Positions 18,661 to 27,730 are shown, numbered from the stretch's first letter. The stretch: DNA of 64,000 nucleotides from Belliella alkalica (GCF_022549785.1 NZ_JAKZGO010000008.1:102971-166970), one strand, 5' to 3'. The notes: generated by a model from the letters alone, not told the origin. Numbers and translations are program-made.

Positions 18661-18897
18661 ATGCCCACGGTTTTGAAAATTGGAGGTTTAAGATTCTTCT
18701 TTTATTCTAATGATCATGAACCAATTCATATTCATGTAGAATCTGGAGATTCAACTGCAAAGTTTAACCTTAAACCAATTCAAAACGTAAAATCAAAAGG
18801 TTTTAATTCAAAAGAACTAAAAGAAATTAGTAAATTGATTGAAATTAATATAGAGGTTCTAATTGACTCTTGGTATGAATATTTCGGTAATACATAA
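18661..18897 (+). CDS. DUF4160 domain protein
   Basis: A 78-residue protein beginning MPTVLKIGGLRFFFYSNDH with EPIHIHV, the hallmark of DUF4160. The family is usually encoded beside DUF2442, as here, and the pair is often suspected of being a toxin-antitoxin or regulatory module; I know of no firm biochemical role. The HIHV stretch could bind metal or be catalytic (inference). It starts 3 bp after dxs, and its last 23 bp overlap the proposed start of the DUF2442 gene, so the two are translationally linked. Confidence 0.8.
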   Translation: MPTVLKIGGLRFFFYSNDHEPIHIHVESGDSTAKFNLKPIQNVKSKGFNSKELKEISKLIEINIEVLIDSWYEYFGNT

Positions 18898-19108
18898 ATC
18901 TCCATTAGCAAAAAAGGTCTGGTTTGACAAAACCAAATTCTATGTATTACTCGATGATGAAAGAGAAATAGGGATACCATTAGAATGGTTTAGAAAACTC
19001 AAATCAGCTAGTACTGAAGAACTAAATCAATATAGACTGATCGGAAATGGAGAAGGAATTCACTGGGAAGTATTAGACGAAGATATTTTAGTAGAAGCCT
19101 TGCTGTAA
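18875..19108 (+). CDS. DUF2442 domain protein
   Basis: A 77-residue protein (MNISVIHKSPLAKKVWFDKT) with the DUF2442 pattern GIPLEWFRKLKSAS..., EELNQYRLIGNGEGIHWEVLDED. The ATG at 18875 is preferred to an upstream in-frame TTG (18863) because family members start just before the first strand; either way the gene overlaps the end of the DUF4160 gene. DUF2442 proteins commonly act as the partner of DUF4160 and may be the antitoxin-like half (inference). The stop codon sits in the loop of a strong terminator hairpin. Confidence 0.8.
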   Translation: MNISVIHKSPLAKKVWFDKTKFYVLLDDEREIGIPLEWFRKLKSASTEELNQYRLIGNGEGIHWEVLDEDILVEALL

Positions 19109-19130
19109 ATTCAGCAAGGCTTTTATATTT
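19095..19130 (+). terminator. Rho-independent terminator after the DUF2442 gene
   Basis: An 11-bp perfect stem (AAGCCTTGCTG at 19095-19105, CAGCAAGGCTT at 19112-19122) with a 6-nt loop that contains the TAA stop, followed by a T-rich tract. It ends the dxs/DUF4160/DUF2442 transcript only 8 bp before the next gene. Confidence 0.85.
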
Positions 19131-19137
19131 TTACAAT

Positions 19138-19896
19138 ATGATCTCATTTACCAAACAAGGCACGGGAAAACCAATTATCTTTCTCCATGGATTTTGCGAG
19201 ACAAAAGAAATGTGGAAAACTTTTTCATCACAGTTATCCACTGAATTTACGGTTTACTGCCTTGATCTTCCTGGATTTGGTAGCTCTGCTTTGCATATGG
19301 ATCAACTGAATCTTGAAGAAGTAGCAGTTACCCTTCATGATTGGATGGAAATAAACAAAATCAAGCAACCAATCATCATAGGCCATTCCTTAGGAGGTTA
19401 TGTTGCTTTAGCTATGGCTGAGTTGCTTGGGTCAGAACTTGCAGGAATCGGATTGTTTCACTCCACAGCATTTGCTGATGATGAAGAGAAAAAACATACA
19501 AGAAACAAGACCATAGCATTTGTCAAAAAACATGGAGTGGAGAAATTTATCGAATCCTTTGTCCCTCCTTTGTTTGCTGTCCACCATCAAGAAATGTTGG
19601 AAGGTGAAATAGCAACTTTGATTCAATATGGAAAAATGACACCAAAGAAAACTGTATTAGCCTATATTGAGGCTATGCGTGATCGAAAAGACAGGTTTGA
19701 AGTGTGGAAAACTTTTACAGGAGAAAAATTTATGGTAGCTGGTACGTTAGACCAAGCTGTAAAAATTGAAGTAAGCAAACTTCACCAACCTTTCGCAACT
19801 GCTTACCATGAATTAGAAGAGGTGGGTCATATGGGAATGTTTGAAGAGAAAGAGTTAAGTTTAGAATATATTCAGGCTTTTTTAGCAGAAGCCTAA
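19138..19896 (+). CDS. Alpha/beta-fold hydrolase
   Basis: A 252-residue cytoplasmic hydrolase. The oxyanion-hole motif HGFCETKEMW (17-26), the nucleophile elbow GHSLGG (Ser84), an Asp in VAGTLDQAV (near 200) and a His in EEVGHMGMFEE (near 232) form the expected catalytic triad. The cap region is short. The substrate cannot be told from sequence; relatives act as esterases, lactonases or C-C hydrolases. It follows a terminator with only 8 bp between, so its promoter must overlap the end of the DUF2442 gene. Confidence 0.85.
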   Translation: MISFTKQGTGKPIIFLHGFCETKEMWKTFSSQLSTEFTVYCLDLPGFGSSALHMDQLNLEEVAVTLHDWMEINKIKQPIIIGHSLGGYVALAMAELLGSELAGIGLFHSTAFADDEEKKHTRNKTIAFVKKHGVEKFIESFVPPLFAVHHQEMLEGEIATLIQYGKMTPKKTVLAYIEAMRDRKDRFEVWKTFTGEKFMVAGTLDQAVKIEVSKLHQPFATAYHELEEVGHMGMFEEKELSLEYIQAFLAEA

Positions 19897-19913
19897 CATC
19901 AAATACTTAAGTA

Positions 19914-20153
19914 ATGAAAAAGAATACTTAGTTAAAAAGATAATCGAATTTCAAAAACTATTTTCTTAAATTAAGTCTTCCTATAGGTTTAATTGCAGGT
20001 GTTGTCTATTATTTTCTTATGATCCGATTTGATTTTGAAAATGTGGTGCAAATGCAAGAAGTTTATGGATCAATATTATTTGTAATTTTCATGATAATCA
20101 TGGACTACTTTACATTTTACAGAGCAAATAAAAAATATCATCTGAATAAATGA
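19914..20153 (+). pseudogene. Small two-helix membrane protein frame broken by two stops
   Basis: From the ATG at 19914 the frame reads MKKNT, TAG, LKR, TAA, then stays open for about 70 codons: SNFKNYFLKLSLPIGLIAGV... with two hydrophobic segments (around LPIGLIAGVVYYFL and YGSILFVIFMIIMDYF) and a basic tail ANKKYHLNK. The membrane-protein character beyond the stops suggests a gene inactivated by two nonsense changes. Alternatively a 44-residue protein starts at the ATG at 20019 with a single membrane segment. No family recognised. Confidence 0.35.
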
Positions 20154-20179
20154 AAAGATGATGTTATGTATCATCTTAA

Positions 20180-20521
20180 TCATACCACCTCTTTTTCAAT
20201 ATGTAATCTAATTGCCTCGGCTACTAGATTATTCAAAGATGTTTTTTCCTTCATGGCCAATAGTGCAGCTTTTTGGTGTAAGTTTGATGAAATTCTTACA
20301 TTAAAACTACCCTTAAAAGGTTTTTCAGGTGAAATACCTTCCTGTTTACAATCTGATAAATAATTTTCTACTGCCAACTTAAAATCTTCTTCAAGAAGCT
20401 TTCCAGTCTCTCCTTCATATGAAATAAGCCCCTTAATACCAAGTACTTTCCCATATAGCATACTATCCTCAGGACTGTATTCGATACTTCCTGTGTATCC
20501 TCTATAATTTAGGTGTTTCAT
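20180..20521 (-). CDS. hicB: HicB-family antitoxin
   Basis: A 113-residue HicB-type antitoxin. The N-terminal half is the partial RNase-H-like fold (YTGSIEYSPEDSMLYGKVLGIKGLISYEG) and the C-terminal half is a ribbon-helix-helix-like DNA-binding segment (FNVRISSNLHQKAALLAMKE, TSLNNLVAEAI). It binds and blocks HicA and represses the operon in known systems. Gene order here is hicA then hicB, overlapping by 4 bp (20518-20521), so the two are coupled. Confidence 0.88.
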   Translation of the reverse strand: MKHLNYRGYTGSIEYSPEDSMLYGKVLGIKGLISYEGETGKLLEEDFKLAVENYLSDCKQEGISPEKPFKGSFNVRISSNLHQKAALLAMKEKTSLNNLVAEAIRLHIEKEVV

Positions 20522-20727
20522 AGTTTTAATAATTCCTTAATTTGTTTGAGTTGATACAGCTTCATAATCCCGTCTGGATGAGGTTTATGTAACATAATTG
20601 GCGTGCCATGTTCATCTTGAAATCTAACTCTAGACCCAGCTGTCTTACCAACTTTAATCTCTTCAAAACCAAAATATCCAAGAAGTTTGACAAGCTCATC
20701 GTAATGGAAGTCTGATGGCATATTCAA
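20518..20727 (-). CDS. hicA: HicA-family mRNA interferase toxin
   Basis: A 69-residue HicA toxin with the double-stranded-RNA-binding-like fold. FDYDELVKLLGYFGF-type N-terminus, GSRVRFQDEHGTP, and the conserved catalytic His region MLHKPHP (His47 and His50) are visible, ending in LYQLKQIKELLKL. HicA cleaves mRNA and is neutralised by HicB encoded directly downstream. The first Met (20727) is followed by another two codons later; both are plausible. Length and motifs are normal, so the module is probably active. Confidence 0.88.
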   Translation of the reverse strand: MNMPSDFHYDELVKLLGYFGFEEIKVGKTAGSRVRFQDEHGTPIMLHKPHPDGIMKLYQLKQIKELLKL

Positions 20728-20772
20728 AAACCTACTTAGAAGTTAGCTTTTTTTGACATAACTCAAAGTAAC

Positions 20773-20780
20773 CAAATATA
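20773..20780 (-). promoter_or_regulatory. Candidate hicAB promoter -7 element
   Basis: CAAATATA on the plus strand reads TATATTTG on the minus strand, matching TAnnTTTG, about 46 bp upstream of hicA. A TTG lies 23 bp further upstream on the minus strand (CAA at 20804-20806), an acceptable -33 spacing. Confidence 0.35.
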
Positions 20781-20940
20781 GTTGCATTTTACAAACTGAA
20801 ATGCAAGATTTTTAACGAGAAGATTATACTAACTTTGGATACATAAATCAATAAAAATATTTAGACTTAGTAGAAAACTACGCTTAGTAGGGGTCAACTT
20901 CCCTTTGCGTTTCCTAGCGTTCCTTTGCAGTTTAATTAAA

Positions 20941-22359
20941 TTAAAACTTCGGTATCTTAACCATCGGATGTGGATAAGTACCACCAAGTGAAATCTTATA
21001 TTCCTTCAGCTGCTTTGTGGATAACTCGAAAGGCTGATGAATATCATAACCTGGAATGGCTTGAAGCTCTGGAATCCATTGCCTAATATAATCTCCTTTT
21101 CGATCATAATTATTCCCTTGCTTGAGGATATTGAAATATCTGTTTTCCCTTGGATCATTGCCTACTCCAGCCACATACATCCAATTGCCCCAATTGGAAC
21201 AAACATCATAATCTATCAGTTGGCTTTCAAAATACGATGCCCCCCAGCGCCAGTCAATGTTGAGATCATTGACTAGAAATGAGGCAACATTTTGTCTTCC
21301 TCTATTGGACATGAAGCCAGTCCCATTCAATTCACGCATATTGGCATCTATAAATGGAATACCCGTTTTCCCTTCTGCCCATTTCCAAAAAAGTTGTTCA
21401 TTTCTAACCCAGTTATCCACATTGTCTTTGATTCCAGAAACCAAAAATATCTTCCGCCCATGCTTTTTTGCAATAAATCTGAAGTAATCCCTCCAAATCA
21501 ACTCAAAGATCATCCAATATGTAGATTGGTTTTTCTTTCGCTCACTTTCATACTTTTTTACTTCTTCGAAAATAAATCTCGGGGAAATACAACCTAATGC
21601 AAGCCAAGGCGAAAATTTACTGCTATAGTCTGCACCCAATAAACCATTTCGGGTTTCTTTATATGTTTTCAGACAATCCTTATCCCAAAAATAAGATTCT
21701 ATCCTAGCTATACCTGCATCCTCTCCCCCTTTGAATTCCATTACTGCACGGGGGGAAACAGGCACTTTACCAATTTCATAATTCGAAAGATCAGGAAATT
21801 CTCTCCAGTTTATTTTAGGTGAATTGATAACTTCTGGGGTAGGTAAAGGCTTTCTAACTTCAGAAAATTTCTCACATTCTTTTCTAAATTGAGTAAATAC
21901 TTCCGGTGTTTGATTAATCGGAAACGGCAAATCGTCCAAATGAAATAAGGTGCTTTGCCAAAAGGTGATTGCCTCAATACCAATTTTCCATAGCGAGGAT
22001 TCTAGCGCTTTTTCTACCGCTATCTCTTCTGATGTTACTTCTTCAGAGAAATAAACAGCATCAATTTGATATTCCTTGGTAACCTCAGGGATTAATTCTT
22101 CTGGTTTTCCATGCAAAATCATAAGATTAGAGCCTAATTCCTTTAGATTTTTTCTCAAGTTATCCACAGCTTGAATTAAAAATCTTAATCTATGGCTTCC
22201 CGTTTTTGGAAAGCCTAAATCAAGTATCCTAAATTGCCTTGGATCAAAGCAATAAACTGGAATAATCTCTTCGGATTTTTCTATAGCGGAAAATAAGGCT
22301 ACATTATCATGCAGCCTTAAGTCATTCCTAAACCAAACTAATGTACGCTTGTACTTCAT
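20941..22359 (-). CDS. Cryptochrome/photolyase, DASH type
   Basis: A 472-residue flavoprotein of the photolyase/cryptochrome superfamily. The N-terminal antenna domain starts LVWFRNDLRLHDNVAL; the C-terminal FAD domain shows LLGADYSSKFSPWLALGCIS, the WRDYFRF segment, NRGRQNVASFL and DWRWGASYFE, followed by SNWGNWMYVAGVGNDPRENR. That ending and the N-terminal spacing are typical of DASH cryptochromes, which repair cyclobutane dimers mainly in single-stranded DNA and bind MTHF and FAD. The Met at 22359 precedes the Rossmann strand directly. It stands alone, divergent from a secreted protein gene. Confidence 0.9.
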   Translation of the reverse strand: MKYKRTLVWFRNDLRLHDNVALFSAIEKSEEIIPVYCFDPRQFRILDLGFPKTGSHRLRFLIQAVDNLRKNLKELGSNLMILHGKPEELIPEVTKEYQIDAVYFSEEVTSEEIAVEKALESSLWKIGIEAITFWQSTLFHLDDLPFPINQTPEVFTQFRKECEKFSEVRKPLPTPEVINSPKINWREFPDLSNYEIGKVPVSPRAVMEFKGGEDAGIARIESYFWDKDCLKTYKETRNGLLGADYSSKFSPWLALGCISPRFIFEEVKKYESERKKNQSTYWMIFELIWRDYFRFIAKKHGRKIFLVSGIKDNVDNWVRNEQLFWKWAEGKTGIPFIDANMRELNGTGFMSNRGRQNVASFLVNDLNIDWRWGASYFESQLIDYDVCSNWGNWMYVAGVGNDPRENRYFNILKQGNNYDRKGDYIRQWIPELQAIPGYDIHQPFELSTKQLKEYKISLGGTYPHPMVKIPKF

Positions 22360-22504
22360 TAGATTAATAACAAGCTGTTCAAATAAAGTGTTTGGGTAAT
22401 TCGAAATATTTTCCCTTACTTGACGCTTGTAAACTTTTCCTGTACCCTATTTATACAAGAATAAATTTTACATTGTAACCAATTTAAATGCAAACAACCA
22501 TAAA

Positions 22505-23086
22505 ATGAAGAAACTAGTATTTATTGCCTTGACTCTTATTTCTACAAACCTGCTAGCCCAGCGACCACAAATGGAACAAGGAAAAGGCTCTTTGGCGTTT
22601 TGGGAAAATTTGACCAAACTATGTGGAAAATCTTTTGAAGGAGAAATGATCAATGCCTCTGAAAATGATCAATTCTATGGTAAAAAATTAGTGATGCATG
22701 TGAGAACCTGCGAAGATGGCAAAATCACAATTCCATTTCATGTAGGTGATGATCATTCTAGAACATGGGTTTTGACAATGGAAGAAGGAGATGTAATCAA
22801 GCTGAAACATGATCACAGGCATGAAGACGGTACTGAAGACAGAGTGACTCAATATGGGGGAACAAGCAGCAATACAGGCATGTCGAAGGTTCAATTTTTC
22901 CCTGCCGACCAAGAGACTACAAGCTTGATCCCTTATGCAGCCACAAATATTTGGTGGATAACTTTGGACGACACTACATTTTCTTACAACTTAAGAAGAA
23001 TCAACAACGACTCTTCAATAAATGTAAAGTTTGACTTGACCAAAGAAGTAGATACTCCACCAACTCCTTGGGGCTGGGAAGATTAA
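22505..23086 (+). CDS. Secreted protein of unknown function
   Basis: A 193-residue protein with a signal peptide (MKKLVFIALTLISTNLLAQ, cleavage expected after LLA). The mature part has KLCGKSFEGEM, MHVRTCEDGKITIPFHVGDDHSRTW, KHDHRHEDGTED, a Gly/Ser stretch and LIPYAATNIWWI. Two cysteines (in LCGK and RTCED) could form a disulfide, and the HDHRHED cluster could bind metal; both are inference. I do not recognise a characterised family, although similar secreted proteins occur in Bacteroidetes. It is convergent with the Fic gene and shares its terminator. Confidence 0.7.
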   Translation: MKKLVFIALTLISTNLLAQRPQMEQGKGSLAFWENLTKLCGKSFEGEMINASENDQFYGKKLVMHVRTCEDGKITIPFHVGDDHSRTWVLTMEEGDVIKLKHDHRHEDGTEDRVTQYGGTSSNTGMSKVQFFPADQETTSLIPYAATNIWWITLDDTTFSYNLRRINNDSSINVKFDLTKEVDTPPTPWGWED

Positions 23087-23094
23087 TAAAAATT

Positions 23095-23127
23095 AAAAAG
23101 GGAAGAAATCTTAAATCTTCCCTTTTT
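23095..23127. terminator. Bidirectional terminator between convergent genes
   Basis: AAAAAGGGAAGA (23095-23106) pairs with TCTTCCCTTTTT (23116-23127) around a 9-nt loop, giving T-rich flanks in both directions. The stop of the Fic gene (23111) lies in the loop, so the structure serves both the secreted-protein gene and the Fic gene. Confidence 0.8.
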
Positions 23128-24064
23128 TATCTTTTAGGTAATTTTGAACTGATTTTTTGGAGGTATACCACACACGACCCTCTTTGTACGCTTCTATTTT
23201 TCCCTGGCGTGCCAACAAACTGATGTATTCCTGACCATAAGGCACTTCAGGCTCTTTTACTATATTGGAAATGGCATCAAAATCACCCGTTGTATCCTCC
23301 AAACTGTTTAAATATATGGTAAGCGACCTATCGACAGCTTGCACAATAAGAAACAGCAGCTTATCAAAGTTACCATTGTTAGCTAAATTCAAAGCTTGGT
23401 AATAGCGCTTTGTATCCACACCTAATATCACCGCAGGAGGAAAACCTTCTTTCATTAAGAGTAAATTCATTAGCAGCCGAACCGTACGCCCATTCCCATC
23501 AAAAAAAGGATGCACCCACACAAACCGATGATGAAACAAAGTGACTTTTTCAAGAATATCCATTTTACTAGTATTCTCCCAGTCAATAAGATCAGTAATT
23601 AAATCAGGCACTTTTAGCGCATTGGGCGGTATAAAATTAGCACCTCCAATACGAACACCAGCCGTACGAAATCTTCCAGCAAAATCCTTTTGGATTTTAT
23701 TGAGAACCAACTCGTGTACATCCAAAACGTCTCTTTCAGTAAGCTTATAATCTGATGATACCAAAGACTCGACATAGTCTATAGCATCTCTGTGATTTAC
23801 AATTTCCAGATGCTCATTTAATGATTTGCCACCCACTGTAATCCCATCTTCAAGCACCATCCTGGTCTCTTGCAGTGTGAGCGTATTTCCTTCAATGTGA
23901 TTGGAATTATAAGTCCATTCTACATTCAAGTTTTCTCTAATATTGGCAAGCAACGCATACGGAATAGGACGGAATTCATCCAATCTTTGCTTTTTCTTAT
24001 GCACTGATTGCATCAATTGTAAGGTGATTTCACCCAATTGCCCTATATCAAAATTATATCTCAT
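23111..24064 (-). CDS. Fic-domain AMP transferase
   Basis: A 317-residue Fic protein, which transfers AMP (or another nucleotide) to a target hydroxyl. The active-site motif HPFFDGNGRTVR (His185 to Arg196) is complete. The inhibitory helix SNHIEGN (Ser54, Glu58, Gly59; pattern [S/T]xxxE[G/N]) lies N-terminal to the Fic core, which makes this a self-inhibited class II enzyme that needs no separate antitoxin. The C-terminal about 60 residues (PYGQEYISLLARQGKIEAYKE) look like a winged-helix domain of the type found in many stand-alone Fic proteins. Target unknown. Confidence 0.9.
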   Translation of the reverse strand: MRYNFDIGQLGEITLQLMQSVHKKKQRLDEFRPIPYALLANIRENLNVEWTYNSNHIEGNTLTLQETRMVLEDGITVGGKSLNEHLEIVNHRDAIDYVESLVSSDYKLTERDVLDVHELVLNKIQKDFAGRFRTAGVRIGGANFIPPNALKVPDLITDLIDWENTSKMDILEKVTLFHHRFVWVHPFFDGNGRTVRLLMNLLLMKEGFPPAVILGVDTKRYYQALNLANNGNFDKLLFLIVQAVDRSLTIYLNSLEDTTGDFDAISNIVKEPEVPYGQEYISLLARQGKIEAYKEGRVWYTSKKSVQNYLKDKKGKI

Positions 24065-24341
24065 ACCCCAAAGGTACGATTTTTCTTCTAAACATCGGTA
24101 AGTTTAAATTACATTTTACCCGATTTTTTTTTACAGAATAATATATCAACAAATCACACTTCTGATCAATAGAATTAATTCCAAGTATAAAGAAAACTGG
24201 AAATAGCACTTCCAATAATCTAAAGATCAAATACTAAACCTAACATTAAAAATTTGATGACTAACTGTAAAATTGAAATGATAAAGTATGATAATTAAGG
24301 CATAAGACTTACTTTTATTGTTGAGTTTTAAATCTTTCCTT

Positions 24342-26747
24342 ATGAATAAATTAACCCTAAGTAATCCTTACTTCATTTTTTTAGGTATTTTGTTATTCGG
24401 ATGCAAATCCGAACCGCCTAAAGTAAATCTCGAAGACCTTTATGCTGATCATTCAAATCTTAGTGGCAAAAAAGAATATCTCAACTCCCCCTATGTGACA
24501 GCTGGAGACCGGGTTTACATGGTTGGCCATCAAGATGGGACTTTTCCTGATTTGGGATGGCATGTTGAAGGAGAAATGGGGGGGATTTGGAACCACCCAA
24601 TCAAATTGATGGACGGTTTTACAAATTCTATTCAGATTGAGGGAAGCTCATATTGCCTTGATAGAGCTGATCAATTCATAAATTACCCTTTTGGCAATAA
24701 GCATATTTTTTCATCTACAATCCCCGAACTAGAAGTTAAGAGATTCCAGTTTGTTCCTGAGGGAATAGAAGGAATGGTCATCGAGTTTTCATTTAGTAAT
24801 AATGGAGATGAAAAAAAGTCATTTGATTTCAATTTTACAGGACATACTGACTTAATGCCTGTTTGGCTTGGTGATAGGGCCGGAATGATCGACGATGTGG
24901 ATAACTTAACTTTTGATGAATCACGGAAAGCGTGGAGGGGAAAAGATGCTTCAAATGATTGGTATGTACTCTTCGGTTCAAATCAAGACGGAATTCAAGA
25001 AGAGGGAATCGACATTTCTTGCCTATATGAACCACAAGGCAACGGTGTATCGGCCAATCTCAAATATACAATTACAGTAAAGCCTGGAAAGGTCAATACC
25101 ATCCGATTTTTTATAGCTGGTTCATACAAAGATCAGGATTCAGCAGAAAAAACCTACGATCTTTTGTCAAAGCATGCGGACACGTATTTGAAGGAAAAAA
25201 TCGAACATTATGAAAAAATTGCCTCCAAATCAAGAGTAACCATTCCAGACAAAGAACTCGAATTGGCTTTTGAATGGGTCAAATATAATACAGAATGGTT
25301 AGTCAGAGATGTCCCAGAGATAGGAAGAGGCTTGGGAGCAGGAATGCCAGATTACCCATGGTGGTTTGGTGTGGACAATGAATATACGCTCAAAGGTGCA
25401 ATAGCTACAGGCAGAAAAGATTTGGTCTATAGCACAATTGAACTTATCCACAAACTATCTGAAACAAATGGAAACGGCAAAATCATCCATGAAGTAAGTT
25501 CCAATGGTGTGATTTTCAACCCTGGAAATATCAACGAAACTCCGCAGTTCGCATCCTTGATATATTGGGTTTACCAATGGACTGGAGACAAAGTGTTTTT
25601 GGAAAAGTATTATCCTTTCATTAAGAAAGGTTTGAAATGGCTAATGGAAGAAAATGATCAGGATGGCAATCTTTTCCCTGATGGATATGGAATGATGGAA
25701 ATCCATGGACTTGAATCGGAGATGATCGATGTGGCTGTTTACACCCAAAAGGCCTTTGCTGATGCTGCTAAGATGGCGAAAATCATGGGTGAAACAGAAC
25801 AGGCTGAGAGTTATCAACATACAGCTGATTTGCTAAAAGAAAAAATCAACAAGGAATTTTGGGTTGAGGAATACAACTCTTACGCAGATTTCATTGGTAC
25901 TACATCTGAGGCACTGCACTTGATAGATGCGGCAATTGTAAGAGCCGATACACTTCAAAAGCCTTGGGCGGTAGAGGAGCTGAAAGCAACTAAACAGAGG
26001 TTATCCACATATCCAAGAAACAAAAAGCAAGGATTTGTTCTCTTCCATAATTGGGTGGTCAATACACCTATGGAAATGGGAATAGCAGAAGAAAAAAAGG
26101 CAATCAAAGCCCTAAACAAGGGAAGCAAATTCGTAAATCCTTTTGGGGTGTTCGTTACCGGAATAGATCGAGATGAAGCCTCCGAATCTGCTGATGGAAA
26201 ATTTGAAGGGAGTAAAGTCTTTTCATACACTGGCGCAGTGATGACTTTGCCAACAGGTGTCCAAGCTATTGCAGAGAACAACTATGGAAGACCTGATGAA
26301 GCTTTGGGTTACTTACAAAGAATGACCAAATCCTTCGGATTTGCACTCCCTGGGTCGATCTATGAAGTATCGCCCGACTATGGAATGATGGCACAGGCTT
26401 GGAATCTCTACAGCTATGCGGTTCCTTTGGTGACACAGTTTTTTGGGATAAACCCAGATGCTCAAAATAAAGTTATCCACATCAAACCTCAAATGCCAAG
26501 TTCCTGGAATTCAGCCAAAATCGAAAATGTAATTATGGCCGACAACAGTATTTCTATGGATTTCAAAAAAGAAGGTAACGAGATTCTAATTGAAGTCATA
26601 CAAGAGAATGGAGATTGGGAAATACATTTAGACCCTTCATTTTATCCTGCAAAGTCAATCAAACTCAACGACACAGCATTTGATTCTGTAGAAAAGGGAA
26701 CGTACTCAAGCACTGGCAAATCGATTTCGTTTAAAATTACACTCTAA
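24342..26747 (+). CDS. Lipoprotein six-hairpin glycoside hydrolase (debranching-enzyme-like)
   Basis: About 801 residues. The ATG at 24342 starts a lipoprotein signal peptide (NPYFIFLGILLFGC); an upstream in-frame TTG at 24318 is less likely. After an N-terminal beta-rich region (to about 270) comes an (alpha/alpha)6-barrel resembling the glycogen-debranching / GH63-GH133 clan: YPWWFGVDNEYTLKGA, NETPQFASLIYWVYQWTGD, DQDGNLFPDGYGMMEIHG, and an acidic pair around EIHGLESEMIDVAVY. A C-terminal beta domain follows (HIKPQMPSSWNSAKIENV). The substrate is unknown; its envelope location suggests action on an imported or extracellular glycan. The next gene overlaps its stop (TAATG). Confidence 0.75.
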   Translation: MNKLTLSNPYFIFLGILLFGCKSEPPKVNLEDLYADHSNLSGKKEYLNSPYVTAGDRVYMVGHQDGTFPDLGWHVEGEMGGIWNHPIKLMDGFTNSIQIEGSSYCLDRADQFINYPFGNKHIFSSTIPELEVKRFQFVPEGIEGMVIEFSFSNNGDEKKSFDFNFTGHTDLMPVWLGDRAGMIDDVDNLTFDESRKAWRGKDASNDWYVLFGSNQDGIQEEGIDISCLYEPQGNGVSANLKYTITVKPGKVNTIRFFIAGSYKDQDSAEKTYDLLSKHADTYLKEKIEHYEKIASKSRVTIPDKELELAFEWVKYNTEWLVRDVPEIGRGLGAGMPDYPWWFGVDNEYTLKGAIATGRKDLVYSTIELIHKLSETNGNGKIIHEVSSNGVIFNPGNINETPQFASLIYWVYQWTGDKVFLEKYYPFIKKGLKWLMEENDQDGNLFPDGYGMMEIHGLESEMIDVAVYTQKAFADAAKMAKIMGETEQAESYQHTADLLKEKINKEFWVEEYNSYADFIGTTSEALHLIDAAIVRADTLQKPWAVEELKATKQRLSTYPRNKKQGFVLFHNWVVNTPMEMGIAEEKKAIKALNKGSKFVNPFGVFVTGIDRDEASESADGKFEGSKVFSYTGAVMTLPTGVQAIAENNYGRPDEALGYLQRMTKSFGFALPGSIYEVSPDYGMMAQAWNLYSYAVPLVTQFFGINPDAQNKVIHIKPQMPSSWNSAKIENVIMADNSISMDFKKEGNEILIEVIQENGDWEIHLDPSFYPAKSIKLNDTAFDSVEKGTYSSTGKSISFKITL

Positions 26748-27730
26748 TGAAGCCTTTCCTCTCCTTGATTTTAGCCTTCTTATCAATTTCAAACTCATTT
26801 TCTCAAAATGCAATTCTTGATTTTCAATTAGAAGGGAAGTTAAAGAAGAACGAGCTTTTCAAACTGAATATGGGTGGTAATGGATACGAATCAAACGATC
26901 TGAGTGAAAAAAAGACTGGTTTTGAAGTAGATATTTTAGAACAAATATCATTATTGAAGGTAACTAAAAGAGGGACAATTTTAGGTAGAAAATCCTTTTG
27001 GATTGTACCCGGTGAATATACCATAACTGGAACAGTAGATCCTTTTCAAATCAACATTGATCCAGTAAATGAATATCAAAAACTTCAAGATCAAATAAGT
27101 CTAGCAAGAAATTTGGATTCAAAACTTGAAATCATTGAATCTAATCTAGGTAGTCTGGTTTCATTAGCTAATCTAAATTCAATTAGCAATCAGCTTGAAA
27201 CAGACGTTTTGGAATCACTTATAGAAAAAATCCCCACATCGTTTCATGAAAATCTATCTTACCAACAGCTAGAAAGTGATCTTCTCAAAAGAGAGTTTAG
27301 CAAATCTGGTAAAGGGGAAATGTTTACCGCCTTTGATTTAGAAGATAAAAAGGGAGAAATCGTCTACCTAGAAGACTTGAAGGGTAAGCCCACCTTAATT
27401 GAATTTACATTTAGTGGTTGCGCTGGATGTATAAAAGCACTTCCAGAGCTTAGAGAAGTCCATGACCTTTATGAAGGAAAACTTAATGTGATTAGCATCT
27501 ATAGTGACAAAACAAAAGAGACTTTTGAGAACAACAACCCAATCTACAAAAAGGAGTTAATCACTTGGCTTTCTCTTTGGGACCCTACAAATTTTGTATC
27601 TACAATAAATCAAATCAACACCTATCCCACTTTTATACTTCTGAATGAGAATGGTGAAGTCATAGATCAATTTCAAGGTGGTTCATATGGAAAGATTAAA
27701 AGAAAAATTGCACGTTTAAACCTCGAATAA
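26747..27730 (+). CDS. Secreted TlpA/thioredoxin-like protein
   Basis: A 327-residue exported protein: signal peptide MKPFLSLILAFLSISNSFSQ, an N-terminal beta-rich region (20-110), a helical linker, and a C-terminal thioredoxin-like domain from about 190 with the redox-active CAGC (Cys225 and Cys228) in TFSGCAGCIKALPEL and a cis-Pro region INTYPTFILLNENGE. This is the common Bacteroidetes TlpA/AhpC-TSA arrangement, acting in periplasmic disulfide reduction. Its start overlaps the glycosidase stop, so the two are cotranscribed, although a functional link is not obvious. Confidence 0.82.
   Translation: MKPFLSLILAFLSISNSFSQNAILDFQLEGKLKKNELFKLNMGGNGYESNDLSEKKTGFEVDILEQISLLKVTKRGTILGRKSFWIVPGEYTITGTVDPFQINIDPVNEYQKLQDQISLARNLDSKLEIIESNLGSLVSLANLNSISNQLETDVLESLIEKIPTSFHENLSYQQLESDLLKREFSKSGKGEMFTAFDLEDKKGEIVYLEDLKGKPTLIEFTFSGCAGCIKALPELREVHDLYEGKLNVISIYSDKTKETFENNNPIYKKELITWLSLWDPTNFVSTINQINTYPTFILLNENGEVIDQFQGGSYGKIKRKIARLNLE

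Noticed and set aside
23111-24064. Fic protein as a toxin needing a separate antitoxin gene
   Set aside because: The SNHIEGN inhibitory helix is within the same protein and no small antitoxin gene is adjacent.
24069-24076. TACCTTTG on the minus strand as the Fic gene promoter
   Set aside because: It lies only 5 bp from the chosen ATG, leaving essentially no leader, and has no -33 partner.
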